A stretch of DNA of 64,000 nucleotides. Source: Sphingobacterium sp. SRCM116780 (GTDB lineage: Bacteria > Bacteroidota > Bacteroidia > Sphingobacteriales > Sphingobacteriaceae). The DNA lies in the NCBI RefSeq assembly GCF_021442025.1, contig NZ_CP090446.1, positions 3,534,001 through 3,598,000 on the forward strand, given 5' to 3'. This document shows, one piece after another, positions 16,201-24,009 of the stretch (its first letter is position 1; each line of letters begins with the position of its first letter). The notes under the pieces were generated by a model, which ran no database searches, had not been told where the DNA came from, and was given only the letters and a program-made list of their open reading frames with translations. A program made the translations under genes and the position numbers.

Positions 16201-16430
16201 TTGCTTTTATCGCAGGTTTAATCCCGTTGGTATTTGCATCTGGACCAGGAGCTATCGGAAATAAAACAATTGGAACCGCAGCTGCAGGAGGTATGTTAAT
16301 TGGAACTGTATTTGGATTGTTGATTATCCCTGGGCTATACTACATTTTTGGGAAAATAGCTTCTAAAAACAAATTGACGGAATATGAAGATGAAAACCCT
16401 TTATCAGAAGAAATCGATAACAATGGATAA
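13263..16430 (+). CDS. RND family multidrug efflux permease (AcrB-like, HAE1)
   Basis: A 1055-residue inner-membrane proton/drug antiporter of normal length. The N-terminus MFNKFIHRPVLSIVISLIIV is typical. The proton-relay aspartates are D409-D410 in TM4 (AIGVVVDDAIVVIEAV) and the TM10 lysine lies in LIGLLGKNAVLIIEFA. Two large periplasmic loops (about 30-340 and 560-870) form the porter and docking domains. These residues place it with drug/bile/detergent exporters rather than the CusA metal group, which has different TM residues. Middle gene of an adaptor-pump-channel operon; the next gene starts inside its last codons. Confidence 0.94.
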   Translation: MFNKFIHRPVLSIVISLIIVFLGILSMLKLPVTQFPSISPPKVNITAEYPGANGELMVKSVLIPLERAINGVPGMKYITSDAGNDGEASIQVIFNLGTDPNLAAVNVQNRVSSVINKLPPLVVREGVKITREESSMLVYINLFSNDPKADQNFLYNYGDINILSELKRIDGVGDADILGNREYAMRIWLKPDRMMAYKISADEVLKALDEQSLEASPGKTGESSGKRSQAFEYVLKYPGRFSTKEGYENIILKSTANGEILRVKDVANVEFGSSFYDIYSTLNGRPSAAIVIKQSYGSNASDVIKNIKSKLAEIKSTTFPKGMDYEISYDVSKFLDASIEKVVHTLLEAFILVGIVVFLFLGDWRSTLIPAMAVPVSLIGTFALMSMFGITLNLITLFALVMAIGVVVDDAIVVIEAVHAKMEEKNLSPMKATEEAMHEISGAIIAITFVMAAVFIPVAFMSGPVGIFYRQFSITMATAIILSGVVALTLTPALCAMILKNEHGKPKKKTWLSKALDSFNNLFTKGANRYQNLLSKIVNKRLVTFVLLAAFCSAIFFLNNSLPSGFIPNEDQGMFYAIIQTPPGSTLERTNQIAEELQKIAKGIDGVKSVSSLAGYEILTEGTGANSGTCLINLKSWEDRKGSVQDIMHELEEKSKDITGATIEFFGPPAVPGYGAAGGFELRLLDKAGSGDFKKMETVSKDFVKELSKRPELTSVFTFYSASFPQYMLRIDNEKAEQKGVTIDNAMNTLSTLVGSNYETSFIKYDRQYKVMVQALPQYRAMPDDILKLYVKNDRDEMVPYAAFMSLEKVYGLSEITRHNMYNSSEISGASASGYSSGEAIKAVTEVANATLPRGFGIEWAGISKDEVSRGNEAIYIFLICLTFVYMILAAQYESFILPLAVILSLPAGIFGAFLLLKLLGLENNIYAQVAMVMLIGLLGKNAVLIIEFAVQKHNSGSSVLAAAIEGAGVRFRPILMTSFAFIAGLIPLVFASGPGAIGNKTIGTAAAGGMLIGTVFGLLIIPGLYYIFGKIASKNKLTEYEDENPLSEEIDNNG

Positions 16431-17871
16431 TATCAGGATACAAAAATGCATTGGAATAGTCATAATTTGCCTGACTGCAGCGAGCTGTAAGGTACCCGCT
16501 ATTCCAATTGCTAAAGAAAATAAAGCGCTACCAACGACATACAGTAAGGATTCGGTAGCACTTGCGAATGACACGACAAATATGGTTGTTACGCCTTGGC
16601 GTGATTTCTTTTCGGATCATTACCTCAGCAATCTTATTGACACGGCTTTAAAAAATAATCAAGAGCTGATGATTACCTTGCAAGAAATAGAAATTGCCAA
16701 AAGCGAGGTTCGTTTCAAACAAGGACAATTATTCCCAACAGTAGAGGCTGGTATTGGAGCTGGCGTAGAAAAAGTAGGTCGCTATACCAGTCAAGGTGCG
16801 GGTGATGCTTCTACAGAAATTACGCCTGGCAAGAACATGCCAGATCCGCTCATGAATTACGAAGCAGCCATTACAGGTAACTGGGAGGTTGATATCTGGG
16901 GGAAATTGCATGATCAAAAAAAGGCTGCCATATCACGCTATCTTTCTACTGTAGAAGGAAAGAATTTTGTCTTGACCAATTTGGTTGCTGAAGTTGCTAA
17001 TTCTTATTATGAATTACTGGCATTGGATAATCAGCTGGAAGTGATACAGCAGACGATTCAATTACAAAAAGAAGCGCTCGAAGTTATTCAAATTCAAAAA
17101 GAAGCGGCAAGATCAACAGAGTTAGCGGTTCAGAAATTCAAAGCTGAAGTCTTAAACTCACAAAGCTTAGCCTATGAAATCAAACAGGATATAAAAGAGA
17201 CGGAAAATAAGATTAACCTCTTATTAGGTCGATATGCACAGGAAATCCCAAGAGATAAAAACAGTTTCTTGACAACGGTTTCTCCTGCTGTTCGTAGTGG
17301 AGTGCCTTCACAACTATTGGCAAACAGACCTGACATTAAAAAAGCGGAATTGGAATTAGCGGCGGCGAAGTTAGATGTAAAAATTGCCCGAAAAGAGTTT
17401 TATCCTTCCTTTAACATTTCCGCAACGTTAGGACTAGAAGCTTTCAAACCCTCTTATTTTGTCAAAATGCCTGAGTCGATGTTATATTCTCTTGCTGGAG
17501 AACTCGCAGGACCTTTGATCAACAAAAGTGGTATTAAAGCTGAATTTAGCAAAGCGAATGCGGTACAGTTGCAGGCGATGTATAATTATCAGCAAACCAT
17601 CTTAAGCGCCTATGCGAACGTATCCAATCATCTTTCCAAGATTAATAATCTGCAAAAAAGTTATGATCTAAAATCGCAACAAGTAGATGCTTTAACGAAA
17701 TCAAATGAGATCTCAAATGATTTATTTAAATCCGCTCGGGTAGATTATTTTGAAGTCTTAATGACACAAAGAGATGCTTTAGAAGCAAAATTAGAACTGA
17801 TTACAACAAAAAGAGATCAACTGAATACGGTCACAAACATGTATCGTGATCTAGGAGGTGGTTGGAAATAA
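16423..17871 (+). CDS. Outer-membrane efflux channel lipoprotein (NodT/OprM-type)
   Basis: With the ATG at 16423 the protein has 482 residues and a clean lipoprotein signal, MDNIRIQKCIGIVIICLTAASC with C22 as the lipidated residue. An upstream in-frame ATG at 16384 would put 13 extra residues before the signal and lies deep inside the pump gene. The chosen start overlaps the pump stop by 8 bases (ATGGATAA), suggesting translational coupling. Two OEP repeats are visible (WRDFFSDHYLSNLIDTALKN...; LLANRPDIKKAELELAAAKL), with ANRPDI being the hallmark of NodT-type factors. It completes the tripartite pump. Confidence 0.93.
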   Translation: MDNIRIQKCIGIVIICLTAASCKVPAIPIAKENKALPTTYSKDSVALANDTTNMVVTPWRDFFSDHYLSNLIDTALKNNQELMITLQEIEIAKSEVRFKQGQLFPTVEAGIGAGVEKVGRYTSQGAGDASTEITPGKNMPDPLMNYEAAITGNWEVDIWGKLHDQKKAAISRYLSTVEGKNFVLTNLVAEVANSYYELLALDNQLEVIQQTIQLQKEALEVIQIQKEAARSTELAVQKFKAEVLNSQSLAYEIKQDIKETENKINLLLGRYAQEIPRDKNSFLTTVSPAVRSGVPSQLLANRPDIKKAELELAAAKLDVKIARKEFYPSFNISATLGLEAFKPSYFVKMPESMLYSLAGELAGPLINKSGIKAEFSKANAVQLQAMYNYQQTILSAYANVSNHLSKINNLQKSYDLKSQQVDALTKSNEISNDLFKSARVDYFEVLMTQRDALEAKLELITTKRDQLNTVTNMYRDLGGGWK

Positions 17872-17885
17872 ATCCTATGAACGAG

Positions 17886-17916
17886 AAGAGCTATCCAAAC
17901 CAGATAGCTCTTTTTG
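17886..17916 (+). terminator. Terminator of the RND efflux operon
   Basis: Perfect stem AAGAGCTATC / GATAGCTCTT with 7-nt loop CAAACCA, followed by TTTTT. Located 15 bp after the channel gene. Confidence 0.87.
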
Positions 17917-18061
17917 TATATACTCCCTCCATTCAATACACACGCATGAAGAAGTGCTGATCTCCATTTTGACTTATCTACATGAATAGCCAATATGTAT
18001 TGTTTTATTAAAATACATTTGTTTGTTTTTGGATTATAATCTCTTGATTTAGAAGGATTAA

Positions 18062-18096
18062 AAATTTTAAAGTTAAAAATTAAAACTTTAAAATTT
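18062..18096. repeat. A/T-only 13-bp perfect inverted repeat upstream of the amidohydrolase
   Basis: Arms AAATTTTAAAGTT / AACTTTAAAATTT with a 9-nt loop, about 84 bp ahead of the amidohydrolase start. The rest of the 308-bp gap (17872-18179) holds the operon terminator and AT-rich sequence without other features. It could be an operator or a DNA curvature element; its role is unknown. Confidence 0.45.
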
Positions 18097-18179
18097 AAAA
18101 AGAGTTTATATAAGAAATAATTATCAAAGCTCAATTAAATAAGTTGAGTAAAAAATTTTCTTAACCTAAAAAATGAGCT

Positions 18180-19904
18180 ATGTGGAAACATTACAATAGT
18201 AAACTCATCTTATTTCTTCTTATACTCACAAGCTGTAAAAACGTAAAAGAAAAGGCCGATATTATATATTACGGAGGTCCTATTTTAACGATGGAAGATC
18301 GTACACCTCAAGTTGAAGCTTTAGCCGTAAAAGACGGAAAAATTCTGTTCGCTGGTGACAAAAAACAAGCGATGTCCTTAGTGGGTGCCAAAACCATTCA
18401 GATCAATCTAGAAAATAAAACCTTACTTCCTGGTTTTATTGACGCGCATGGTCATATTACTTCACGTTCTGGCATGACACAAGCTGTAGATCTCTCGCCA
18501 AGTCCCTATGGTACTGTTAATAATATCGCGGAGCTCCAAGCGACATTAAAGGATTATATCGGCAAACATCAATTAGATGCCACGACTCCTGTTATGGGAA
18601 ATGGATACGATGATGCGATCATCACGGAACATCGACATCCTACTCGTGAGGAATTGGACGCCGTAAGCACAACACATCCGATCATCGTGATTCATACTTC
18701 AGGTCATGCGAGTGTTGCCAATAGTGCCATGTTCAACTTGCTACAGATCCCTGAAGATGTAAAAGATCCTGAAGGAGGACACTATGGAAGAGACCCTAAA
18801 ACCAATCGTTTAAATGGAAAGCTCGAGGAAAATGCCAGTTTTACTGCGCTCATGAAATTAACGGAACTTTTACCAAAACCTGCCAAAACAGAGGGTCTTT
18901 CCCAATCGCTTAAAGATTTTTTAGCTGCACAGGATGAATGGTTCAGTTATGGTCAAACAACGATTTGTGATGGTAGAACCATGGGAGTAGGACTTTCTTT
19001 GCTTCGTGAAGCTGCAGAAAAAAACCTATTAAAAGCCGATGTTATTTATTTCCCTGATTTTGAAGCGAACAAAAAAGATTGGGAATCTTTCTTGCCCAAT
19101 TACATGAAATATAAAAACCGACTCAAGGTTGGTGGTTTCAAATTTTCTGATGACGGGTCTCCTCAAGGCAAAACAGCTTGGTTGACAAAACCTTACTTAG
19201 TTCCTCCAGAAGGACAAAATAAAGACTATAAAGGATTTCCGATCTTTACAGATGAAGTGCTTTACGCGGATTTAAAAACCATTTTTTCGAAAAATATAAC
19301 CGCACAACTTCATGTGAATGGAGATGCCGCTATTGATCAAGCTTTACGTGTTATCGGAAAATTAAAAGCAGAGGGAATCTACAAACCAGCGCTCAGAGCT
19401 ACCTTAATACATGTACAAAATAGTAGACCTGATCATATCGCGAAAATTAAAGAGATTGGGGTGATTCCTTCTTATTTTTCAGCCCATGTATATTTATGGG
19501 GAGACTGGCATTACAACAGTGTTTTTGGTCCAGAAAGAGCTGCATTTATAAGCCCTGCAAAAGCGGCTAAAGATGCTGGGATAACCTTTACCATCCACCA
19601 CGATGCTCCTGTTACTCCTCCAGATTTATTAACAGGTGTATATGCCGCAGTCAACAGAATAACACGCTCTGGTATGGTCTTAGGTCCAGATCAGCGTATT
19701 CCTGTGATCGATGCTTTAAAAGCGATCACCATACATGCAGCCTACCAATATCAGGAGGAAAATATAAAAGGTTCGTTAAAGGAAGGTAAACTAGCCGACT
19801 TGGTTATTCTAGATAAAGACCCGTTAACCATAGATCCAAAAGAACTACGGTCTATTCAGGTTTTAGAAACCATCAAAGAAGGCAAAACAGTATTTAAAAG
19901 ATAA
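18180..19904 (+). CDS. Amidohydrolase family lipoprotein (YtcJ-like)
   Basis: A 574-residue metal-dependent hydrolase of the Amidohydro_3 group. It has a lipoprotein signal with C19 (LFLLILTSC), then the small beta domain (ADIIYYGGPILTMEDR, ALAVKDGKILFAGD) and the TIM barrel with metal ligands in PGFIDAHGHI (H90, H92), AQLHVNGDAA and FTIHHDAPVTPP. The C-terminus has the closing IKGSLKEGKLADLVILDKDP strand. Homologues cleave N-acyl or cyclic amide bonds; the substrate is unknown. Being a lipoprotein, it acts in the envelope. A predicted outer-membrane barrel gene follows 9 bp downstream, so the two probably handle one imported compound. Confidence 0.9.
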   Translation: MWKHYNSKLILFLLILTSCKNVKEKADIIYYGGPILTMEDRTPQVEALAVKDGKILFAGDKKQAMSLVGAKTIQINLENKTLLPGFIDAHGHITSRSGMTQAVDLSPSPYGTVNNIAELQATLKDYIGKHQLDATTPVMGNGYDDAIITEHRHPTREELDAVSTTHPIIVIHTSGHASVANSAMFNLLQIPEDVKDPEGGHYGRDPKTNRLNGKLEENASFTALMKLTELLPKPAKTEGLSQSLKDFLAAQDEWFSYGQTTICDGRTMGVGLSLLREAAEKNLLKADVIYFPDFEANKKDWESFLPNYMKYKNRLKVGGFKFSDDGSPQGKTAWLTKPYLVPPEGQNKDYKGFPIFTDEVLYADLKTIFSKNITAQLHVNGDAAIDQALRVIGKLKAEGIYKPALRATLIHVQNSRPDHIAKIKEIGVIPSYFSAHVYLWGDWHYNSVFGPERAAFISPAKAAKDAGITFTIHHDAPVTPPDLLTGVYAAVNRITRSGMVLGPDQRIPVIDALKAITIHAAYQYQEENIKGSLKEGKLADLVILDKDPLTIDPKELRSIQVLETIKEGKTVFKR

Positions 19905-19913
19905 ACGTATTTT

Positions 19914-20879
19914 ATGAAAAAGATTATCCATTTACTACTACTCATATTGGTTAGTATCAGTAGTTTCGCTCAGGGTCATTACAATGGCTCCTCCTTTAAT
20001 CCCAACGATTATTTTGCCCCTCATGCTGGCTTTATTATTCCTGTATGGTATGGCTATGCAAACATGAATTATTATAATAAAGAGGGCAATAAATCGGATC
20101 AATTAATCAATCCTGTACCCGCCAATCCCACTTCCTTAAATATCGAGCAGAATGTCAAAACGCATTCGTTTATTTTAATGGCTATTTATGGCGGTAAGGG
20201 GAAAATTCTAAATGCAGATTGGGGAATGATGATTATCCCGACATTAAATAGTCCAACGGCCAGTATCGCATTAGATTATTATTCGCAACAGACCAGTTCG
20301 GGCAGGTATAACTTTGCCAATAAAAGCATTGGGTTTGGTGACATGTATATTCAGCCCATCTGGTTGTCATGGAAAGAAGGTAATTTTAAATATGCTTTAA
20401 ACTATGGGGTTTGGGCACCTACAGGAAAATATGAACACAATAGTTTAGATAATGGTGGACATGGGTATTGGTCACATAATATTCGAGGAGCTTTACAGTA
20501 CAAACCTCAACCAAAAATCAATTTAAGTGTGGCACCAACTTTAGAGATTAACCAATGGCAGAAAAATACAGATTTCAAAGAAGGAAGTCATCTTACTGTT
20601 GATATGGGCGGCTCGTACCTGTTAAACGATCGGGGTGATGAAGTTGGGTTATTCGGTCATTACACCAAGCAAGTTTCTGACGATAAAGGAACAGAGGGTA
20701 GTTTTTTGTCTGATCAAACAGCGGGTGTCGGTGGTTTCGTTTCCTATTGGATTGTGCCACGTAAGATTGGGGCAATGGCACGTATCACCCAAAATTTTGC
20801 AACAGAAAATCGCTTTGGCGGAATGGCCTTTCAAGCAGGGGTCAATATTTTAATCCCAACAAAGGATGGTACGCATTAA
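19914..20879 (+). CDS. Outer-membrane beta-barrel transporter (MetA-pathway/SphA-like)
   Basis: A 321-residue protein with a signal peptide (about 1-19, ending SSFAQG) and alternating hydrophobic/polar strands ending in an aromatic-rich barrel. The segments PHAGFIIPVWYGYANMNYYN, GFGDMYIQPIWLSWK and YGVWAPTGKYEHN match the family described as transporters linked to phenol/aromatic degradation (PF13557). It is the second gene of an operon with the amidohydrolase lipoprotein and likely forms the outer-membrane pore for its substrate. Transport specificity is not deducible. Confidence 0.78.
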   Translation: MKKIIHLLLLILVSISSFAQGHYNGSSFNPNDYFAPHAGFIIPVWYGYANMNYYNKEGNKSDQLINPVPANPTSLNIEQNVKTHSFILMAIYGGKGKILNADWGMMIIPTLNSPTASIALDYYSQQTSSGRYNFANKSIGFGDMYIQPIWLSWKEGNFKYALNYGVWAPTGKYEHNSLDNGGHGYWSHNIRGALQYKPQPKINLSVAPTLEINQWQKNTDFKEGSHLTVDMGGSYLLNDRGDEVGLFGHYTKQVSDDKGTEGSFLSDQTAGVGGFVSYWIVPRKIGAMARITQNFATENRFGGMAFQAGVNILIPTKDGTH

Positions 20880-20961
20880 TCACGATAAGCCATTATAAAA
20901 GAATAACTCTTCATTAAGAAAGTTCCATATGGAGCACTGACTTCCTTAGAGCAGAACAAGT

Positions 20962-20993
20962 TGACTTTGGTAAAGTATTACCAAGGTCATTTT
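20962..20993 (+). terminator. Probable terminator of the amidohydrolase operon
   Basis: Stem TGACTTTGGTAA / TTACCAAGGTCA (one G-T wobble), loop AGTA, followed by TTTT. Confidence 0.6.
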
Positions 20994-21087
20994 CGTTAAA
21001 TCCGATCGTTTTCCTCATGATCTACCTTTGGATTTCTTCATTACCAATAGGGTATCAACGTCTAGTTTACTTAGTATTTTAAACGAA

Positions 21088-21167
21088 CTTTATTCGTACT
21101 TCAGACGTACCTTATTCGTGTTTGTTCGAACGAGGTACGAACAAGGTACGAATGAGGTACGAATCAG
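21088..21167. repeat. Two-fold symmetric block of 11-bp repeats
   Basis: To the right of a central TTCGAA (21125-21130) lie three tandem 11-bp units of form GAAYRAGGTAC (21128-21160) plus a partial fourth. To the left are three degenerate units in inverse orientation (GTACTTCAGAC, GTACCTTATTC, GTGTTTGTTC). The two sides form an imperfect 80-bp palindrome in the 536-bp gap 20880-21415. It is non-coding in my reading; a 132-codon frame across it has no recognisable domain. Repeat or protein-binding site, role unknown. Confidence 0.75.
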
Positions 21168-21415
21168 CTCCCTACTAGTTTACCAGTTGATCCCGATGTT
21201 TTATCAAGTTATCCATACTGAAATAATGAATAATGGATTGCTGTATTTCAGTATTTACAGCAACTATTTTTTCCCTATCATCAAGTATCGCATAAGCACC
21301 TATTTCCACTGGGATAATCATGCTCTTTTCTACGTTAACTCGTTAAAGAATTTATTGAGAAATAAACATTATCTTCTTTTCTTTGTTGTTCTCCTAAAGA
21401 ATACTAAACCCATAC

Positions 21416-22780
21416 ATGATGGCTGACTTTAATCTGAACCGAAGACAATTCATTCAAGGTGCTACCGCTGTTTTAACGTTATCGGCATTACAAGCAAAAG
21501 GGTTGTCCTTTACGGGCACAGCGAAAAACATGCGGGTCGCGTTGATTGGAGCAGGTTGGTACGGAAAAAGTGATCTTTTTAGACTGATGCAAGTCAGCGA
21601 TGTCCAGGTTGTCGCCATTTCTGATGTAGACAGCAACCACCTACAGGAGGCTGGGAAACTGATCAGTGAACGACAAATCTCCAGGAAGGTTCCTGCGCTC
21701 TACAAAGATTATAGGAAAATGCTTGCGAATCATCAATTGGATCTCGTGCTTATTGGTACACCAGATCATTGGCATACGCTACAAGCGATTGATGCCATGC
21801 GCGCAGGTGCACATCTTTATTTACAGAAACCTGTTAGCATTGATGTATTGGAGGGAGCAGCTATACTCAGCGCAGCGCGGAAATATAATAAAAAAGTACA
21901 AGTAGGCACACAGCGGAGAAGTACTCCCCATCTCATTGATGCTAAAAAACGTGTAATAGACCAGGGGTTGCTCGGTAAAATATCACATGTGGAAATGTGT
22001 TGCTACTATCATATGCGAATGAATGGAAACCCTCTTTTGGAACGCGTTCCAGATTTTCTTGATTATGACCTATGGACGGGCCCTGCTCCTCTCCGTCCGT
22101 ATGATGGCTTACCGCATGGCGGTTGGTGGCGCACGTTTATGGAATATGGGAATGGCATTACGGGTGATATGGGTATGCATATGTTTGACGCAGTGCGTTG
22201 GTTGCTACAGCTAAAATGGCCGAAAAAGATCAGTGCAACTGGGGGGATTTATGTTCAAAAAGAAGGAAAGTCAACTATTGCGGATACGCAGACGGCTATT
22301 TTCGAATATGATGATCTAAACTGTGTATGGCAACATCGGACATGGGGTACTCCAGCTGATCCCGAATATCCTTGGGCATTTATTATCTACGGGGACAAAG
22401 GCACTTTAAAGGGAAGTGTCATGAAGTATGAGTTTATTCCAATCGGTAAAGGGGATCGTATCCTTCAGGATGTGGTCTATGAGAAAGAGAAGTTTCCTGA
22501 AGATTTAAAGGAGCCTAGGATTGAACTACATACCGCACCTGCCACTCGGCGACATATGCTGGATCTCCTATCGGCGATTGAACATGATCATCTGCCTGTT
22601 GCAGATATTGAAGAGGGATACATATCGACTGCAAGTTGTATCCTCGCTAATCTATCCATGCAATTGAATCGTCCACTGGTATATGATCCGCAGAAAAAAA
22701 TATGTGTGGACGATCCAGAAGCAACGAAGTTGTTAAGAAAATCTTATCGGGCACCTTGGCAACATCCTTATCGGATATAA
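21416..22780 (+). CDS. Gfo/Idh/MocA family oxidoreductase with Tat-like signal
   Basis: A 454-residue NAD(P)-dependent sugar oxidoreductase. The N-terminus NLNRRQFIQGATAVLTLSAL is a twin-arginine export signal (RR at about 9-10). The Rossmann fold follows: MRVALIGAGWYGKSDLFRL, VVAISDVDSNHL, and the family motif HLYLQKPVSIDVLE, with lysine K in the (E/Q)KP motif expected to be catalytic. The C-terminal alpha/beta domain has GDMGMHMFDAVRW. Such exported members in Bacteroidota act on sugar derivatives, some as NAD-dependent glycosidases. It is a single gene; base composition is visibly richer in G+C than its neighbours. It may equally start at the second ATG (21419). Confidence 0.9.
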   Translation: MMADFNLNRRQFIQGATAVLTLSALQAKGLSFTGTAKNMRVALIGAGWYGKSDLFRLMQVSDVQVVAISDVDSNHLQEAGKLISERQISRKVPALYKDYRKMLANHQLDLVLIGTPDHWHTLQAIDAMRAGAHLYLQKPVSIDVLEGAAILSAARKYNKKVQVGTQRRSTPHLIDAKKRVIDQGLLGKISHVEMCCYYHMRMNGNPLLERVPDFLDYDLWTGPAPLRPYDGLPHGGWWRTFMEYGNGITGDMGMHMFDAVRWLLQLKWPKKISATGGIYVQKEGKSTIADTQTAIFEYDDLNCVWQHRTWGTPADPEYPWAFIIYGDKGTLKGSVMKYEFIPIGKGDRILQDVVYEKEKFPEDLKEPRIELHTAPATRRHMLDLLSAIEHDHLPVADIEEGYISTASCILANLSMQLNRPLVYDPQKKICVDDPEATKLLRKSYRAPWQHPYRI

Positions 22781-22873
22781 ACTAAGTAAGCTCGGAAGAA
22801 GAGCTATAAAAAAGGGGAAAAATGATCGTTATTCACTTTATAGACGAATATGGCAGCTTTAAATTAAAATACA

Positions 22874-22912
22874 GAGTCCAGCTATAGATTATAACTGGAC
22901 TCCATATTTTTT
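22874..22912 (+). terminator. Terminator of the Gfo/Idh/MocA gene
   Basis: Perfect stem GAGTCCAG / CTGGACTC around a loop that itself pairs (TATA...TATA), followed by TTTTTT. Confidence 0.85.
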
Positions 22913-22963
22913 ATATACACCGTTTGTGAGATACAGCCTATTTTTATAACGAAAGATCATTGA

Positions 22964-23500
22964 TTAATTCACTAATTCTCCGTTTTTGTAGTTTTCGGTT
23001 TTTGTTAAATTTCCGTTCTCGTCGTAAGATCTACTTTCACCTTCTCTTTTGCCATTTACAAAAGTAGATTCACCCTTTAATTTTCCACTTTCATAAAAGG
23101 ATTGCCATTTGCCCTCTTGTCCATCGTTTAAAAACCGTCCAACAGATTCTACTTTTTCATTTTTATAGTATGTGGTTTCTACATCATTAATATACGTGTT
23201 TCCTTTCCAACCTTTGTATTTTTCAATACCTGTTTTCAAACCCTTTTCATCGTAATATACCCAGATTCCCACTTTCTTATCTCTCTTATAAACACCTTTA
23301 GCCTTTTCTTTGCCATTTTCAAAATAAGCAATATAATCTCCATCTAGCTTTCCTTTTTTCCAATGTTGATCCCACTTTTTGTTTCCATTATCATAGTAAA
23401 AGAGACAATGTCCTTCTTGTAAACCATTCACGAAACCGCATTTCTCCTGAGCGTATAGAAAAACAGGAAAAAACAATAGAATTAATATTATTTTTTTCAT
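22964..23500 (-). CDS. Exported MORN-repeat (YwqK-like) protein
   Basis: A 178-residue protein with a signal peptide (about 1-17, ending LYAQ) and six or more MORN_2-type repeats of the form 'YYDNGNKKWDQHWKKGKLDG', 'YFENGKEKAKGVYKRDKKVG', 'FYESGKLKGESTFVNGKREG', 'SYDENGNLTKTENYKNGELV'. Databases often label such proteins 'toxin-antitoxin system YwqK family antitoxin', but an exported MORN protein without a partner toxin gene is more likely a surface or periplasmic scaffold. It is a single gene with a TAnnTTTG box 18 bp upstream. Confidence 0.82.
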   Translation of the reverse strand: MKKIILILLFFPVFLYAQEKCGFVNGLQEGHCLFYYDNGNKKWDQHWKKGKLDGDYIAYFENGKEKAKGVYKRDKKVGIWVYYDEKGLKTGIEKYKGWKGNTYINDVETTYYKNEKVESVGRFLNDGQEGKWQSFYESGKLKGESTFVNGKREGESRSYDENGNLTKTENYKNGELVN

Positions 23501-23518
23501 ATAAATTTATTTACTTTA

Positions 23519-23526
23519 CAAAAGTA
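23519..23526 (-). promoter_or_regulatory. Candidate -7 box for the MORN-repeat gene
   Basis: TACTTTTG on the minus strand, an exact TAnnTTTG match 18 bp ahead of the ATG at 23500. Confidence 0.35.
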
Positions 23527-23559
23527 TTATTAATTTTATAATTATAGATTTAATTTGAC

Positions 23560-23865
23560 ATGAAAATTCAATTTTTTTTCTCTCTTTTTCTATTGGTCGG
23601 ATTTTCTTCTTTAGCACAAAATAAAATGTATTATCTATAAGGTTTTTTTGATAAAAAACTAGCAGAGGAATGTTTAGTATTGGCAATTCGACGATTGAGG
23701 GAAGAACAGATACAAAACAGAAGTACTTCTTATAACGTATATGGTCAGGCTTTAGCGAGTTCGCCCGTTTATAGCACCTTTTTTTACAACTATAACATGG
23801 GCAAAAGAGAAAGTAAATTTGTACAAATAAAAGAAGATGGACAAGTTTTAGAGATAAAACTATAA
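23560..23865 (+). pseudogene. Small exported protein gene interrupted by one in-frame stop
   Basis: ATG at 23560 starts a textbook signal peptide, MKIQFFFSLFLLVGFSSLAQ, followed by NKMYYL and then TAA at 23638-23640. The same frame continues open from 23641 (GFFDKKLAEECLVLAIRRLR...) to TAA at 23863-23865. Read through the single stop, it is a 101-residue secreted protein with the C-terminal YNMGKRESKFVQIKEDGQVL. No domain is recognised. Either a nonsense mutation has killed the gene, or a base is wrong in the assembly. A restart at the ATG or TTG codons after the stop would lack the signal peptide. Confidence 0.6.
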
Positions 23866-24009
23866 GTGATTCTGCTCTTTACTAAAAAGGTTCAAGAAAA
23901 TTTATATCCAATACTATTTCATCATACTTGGTATATTAAAGGCGCAGTGAAGGTGCTTCTGTCAGCTTGAGAAAGGAAAACATTAACCAGAGCAATACTG
24001 TTAATACAA

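Noticed and set aside
13263..16430. CusA-type metal efflux pump
   Set aside because: TM4 and TM10 residues and the N-terminus match HAE1 drug pumps; no methionine-rich metal sites seen.
21088..21167. Possible CRISPR array
   Set aside because: Repeats are 11 bp, contiguous and mirrored, with no spacers and no cas genes.
21028..21426. 132-codon plus-strand frame over the 11-bp repeat block
   Set aside because: It encodes the repeat palindrome and no domain, and runs into the start of the next gene; treated as non-coding.
22964..23500. Antitoxin of a toxin-antitoxin pair (YwqK label)
   Set aside because: The protein has a signal peptide and no toxin gene beside it; the label derives from remote MORN similarity.
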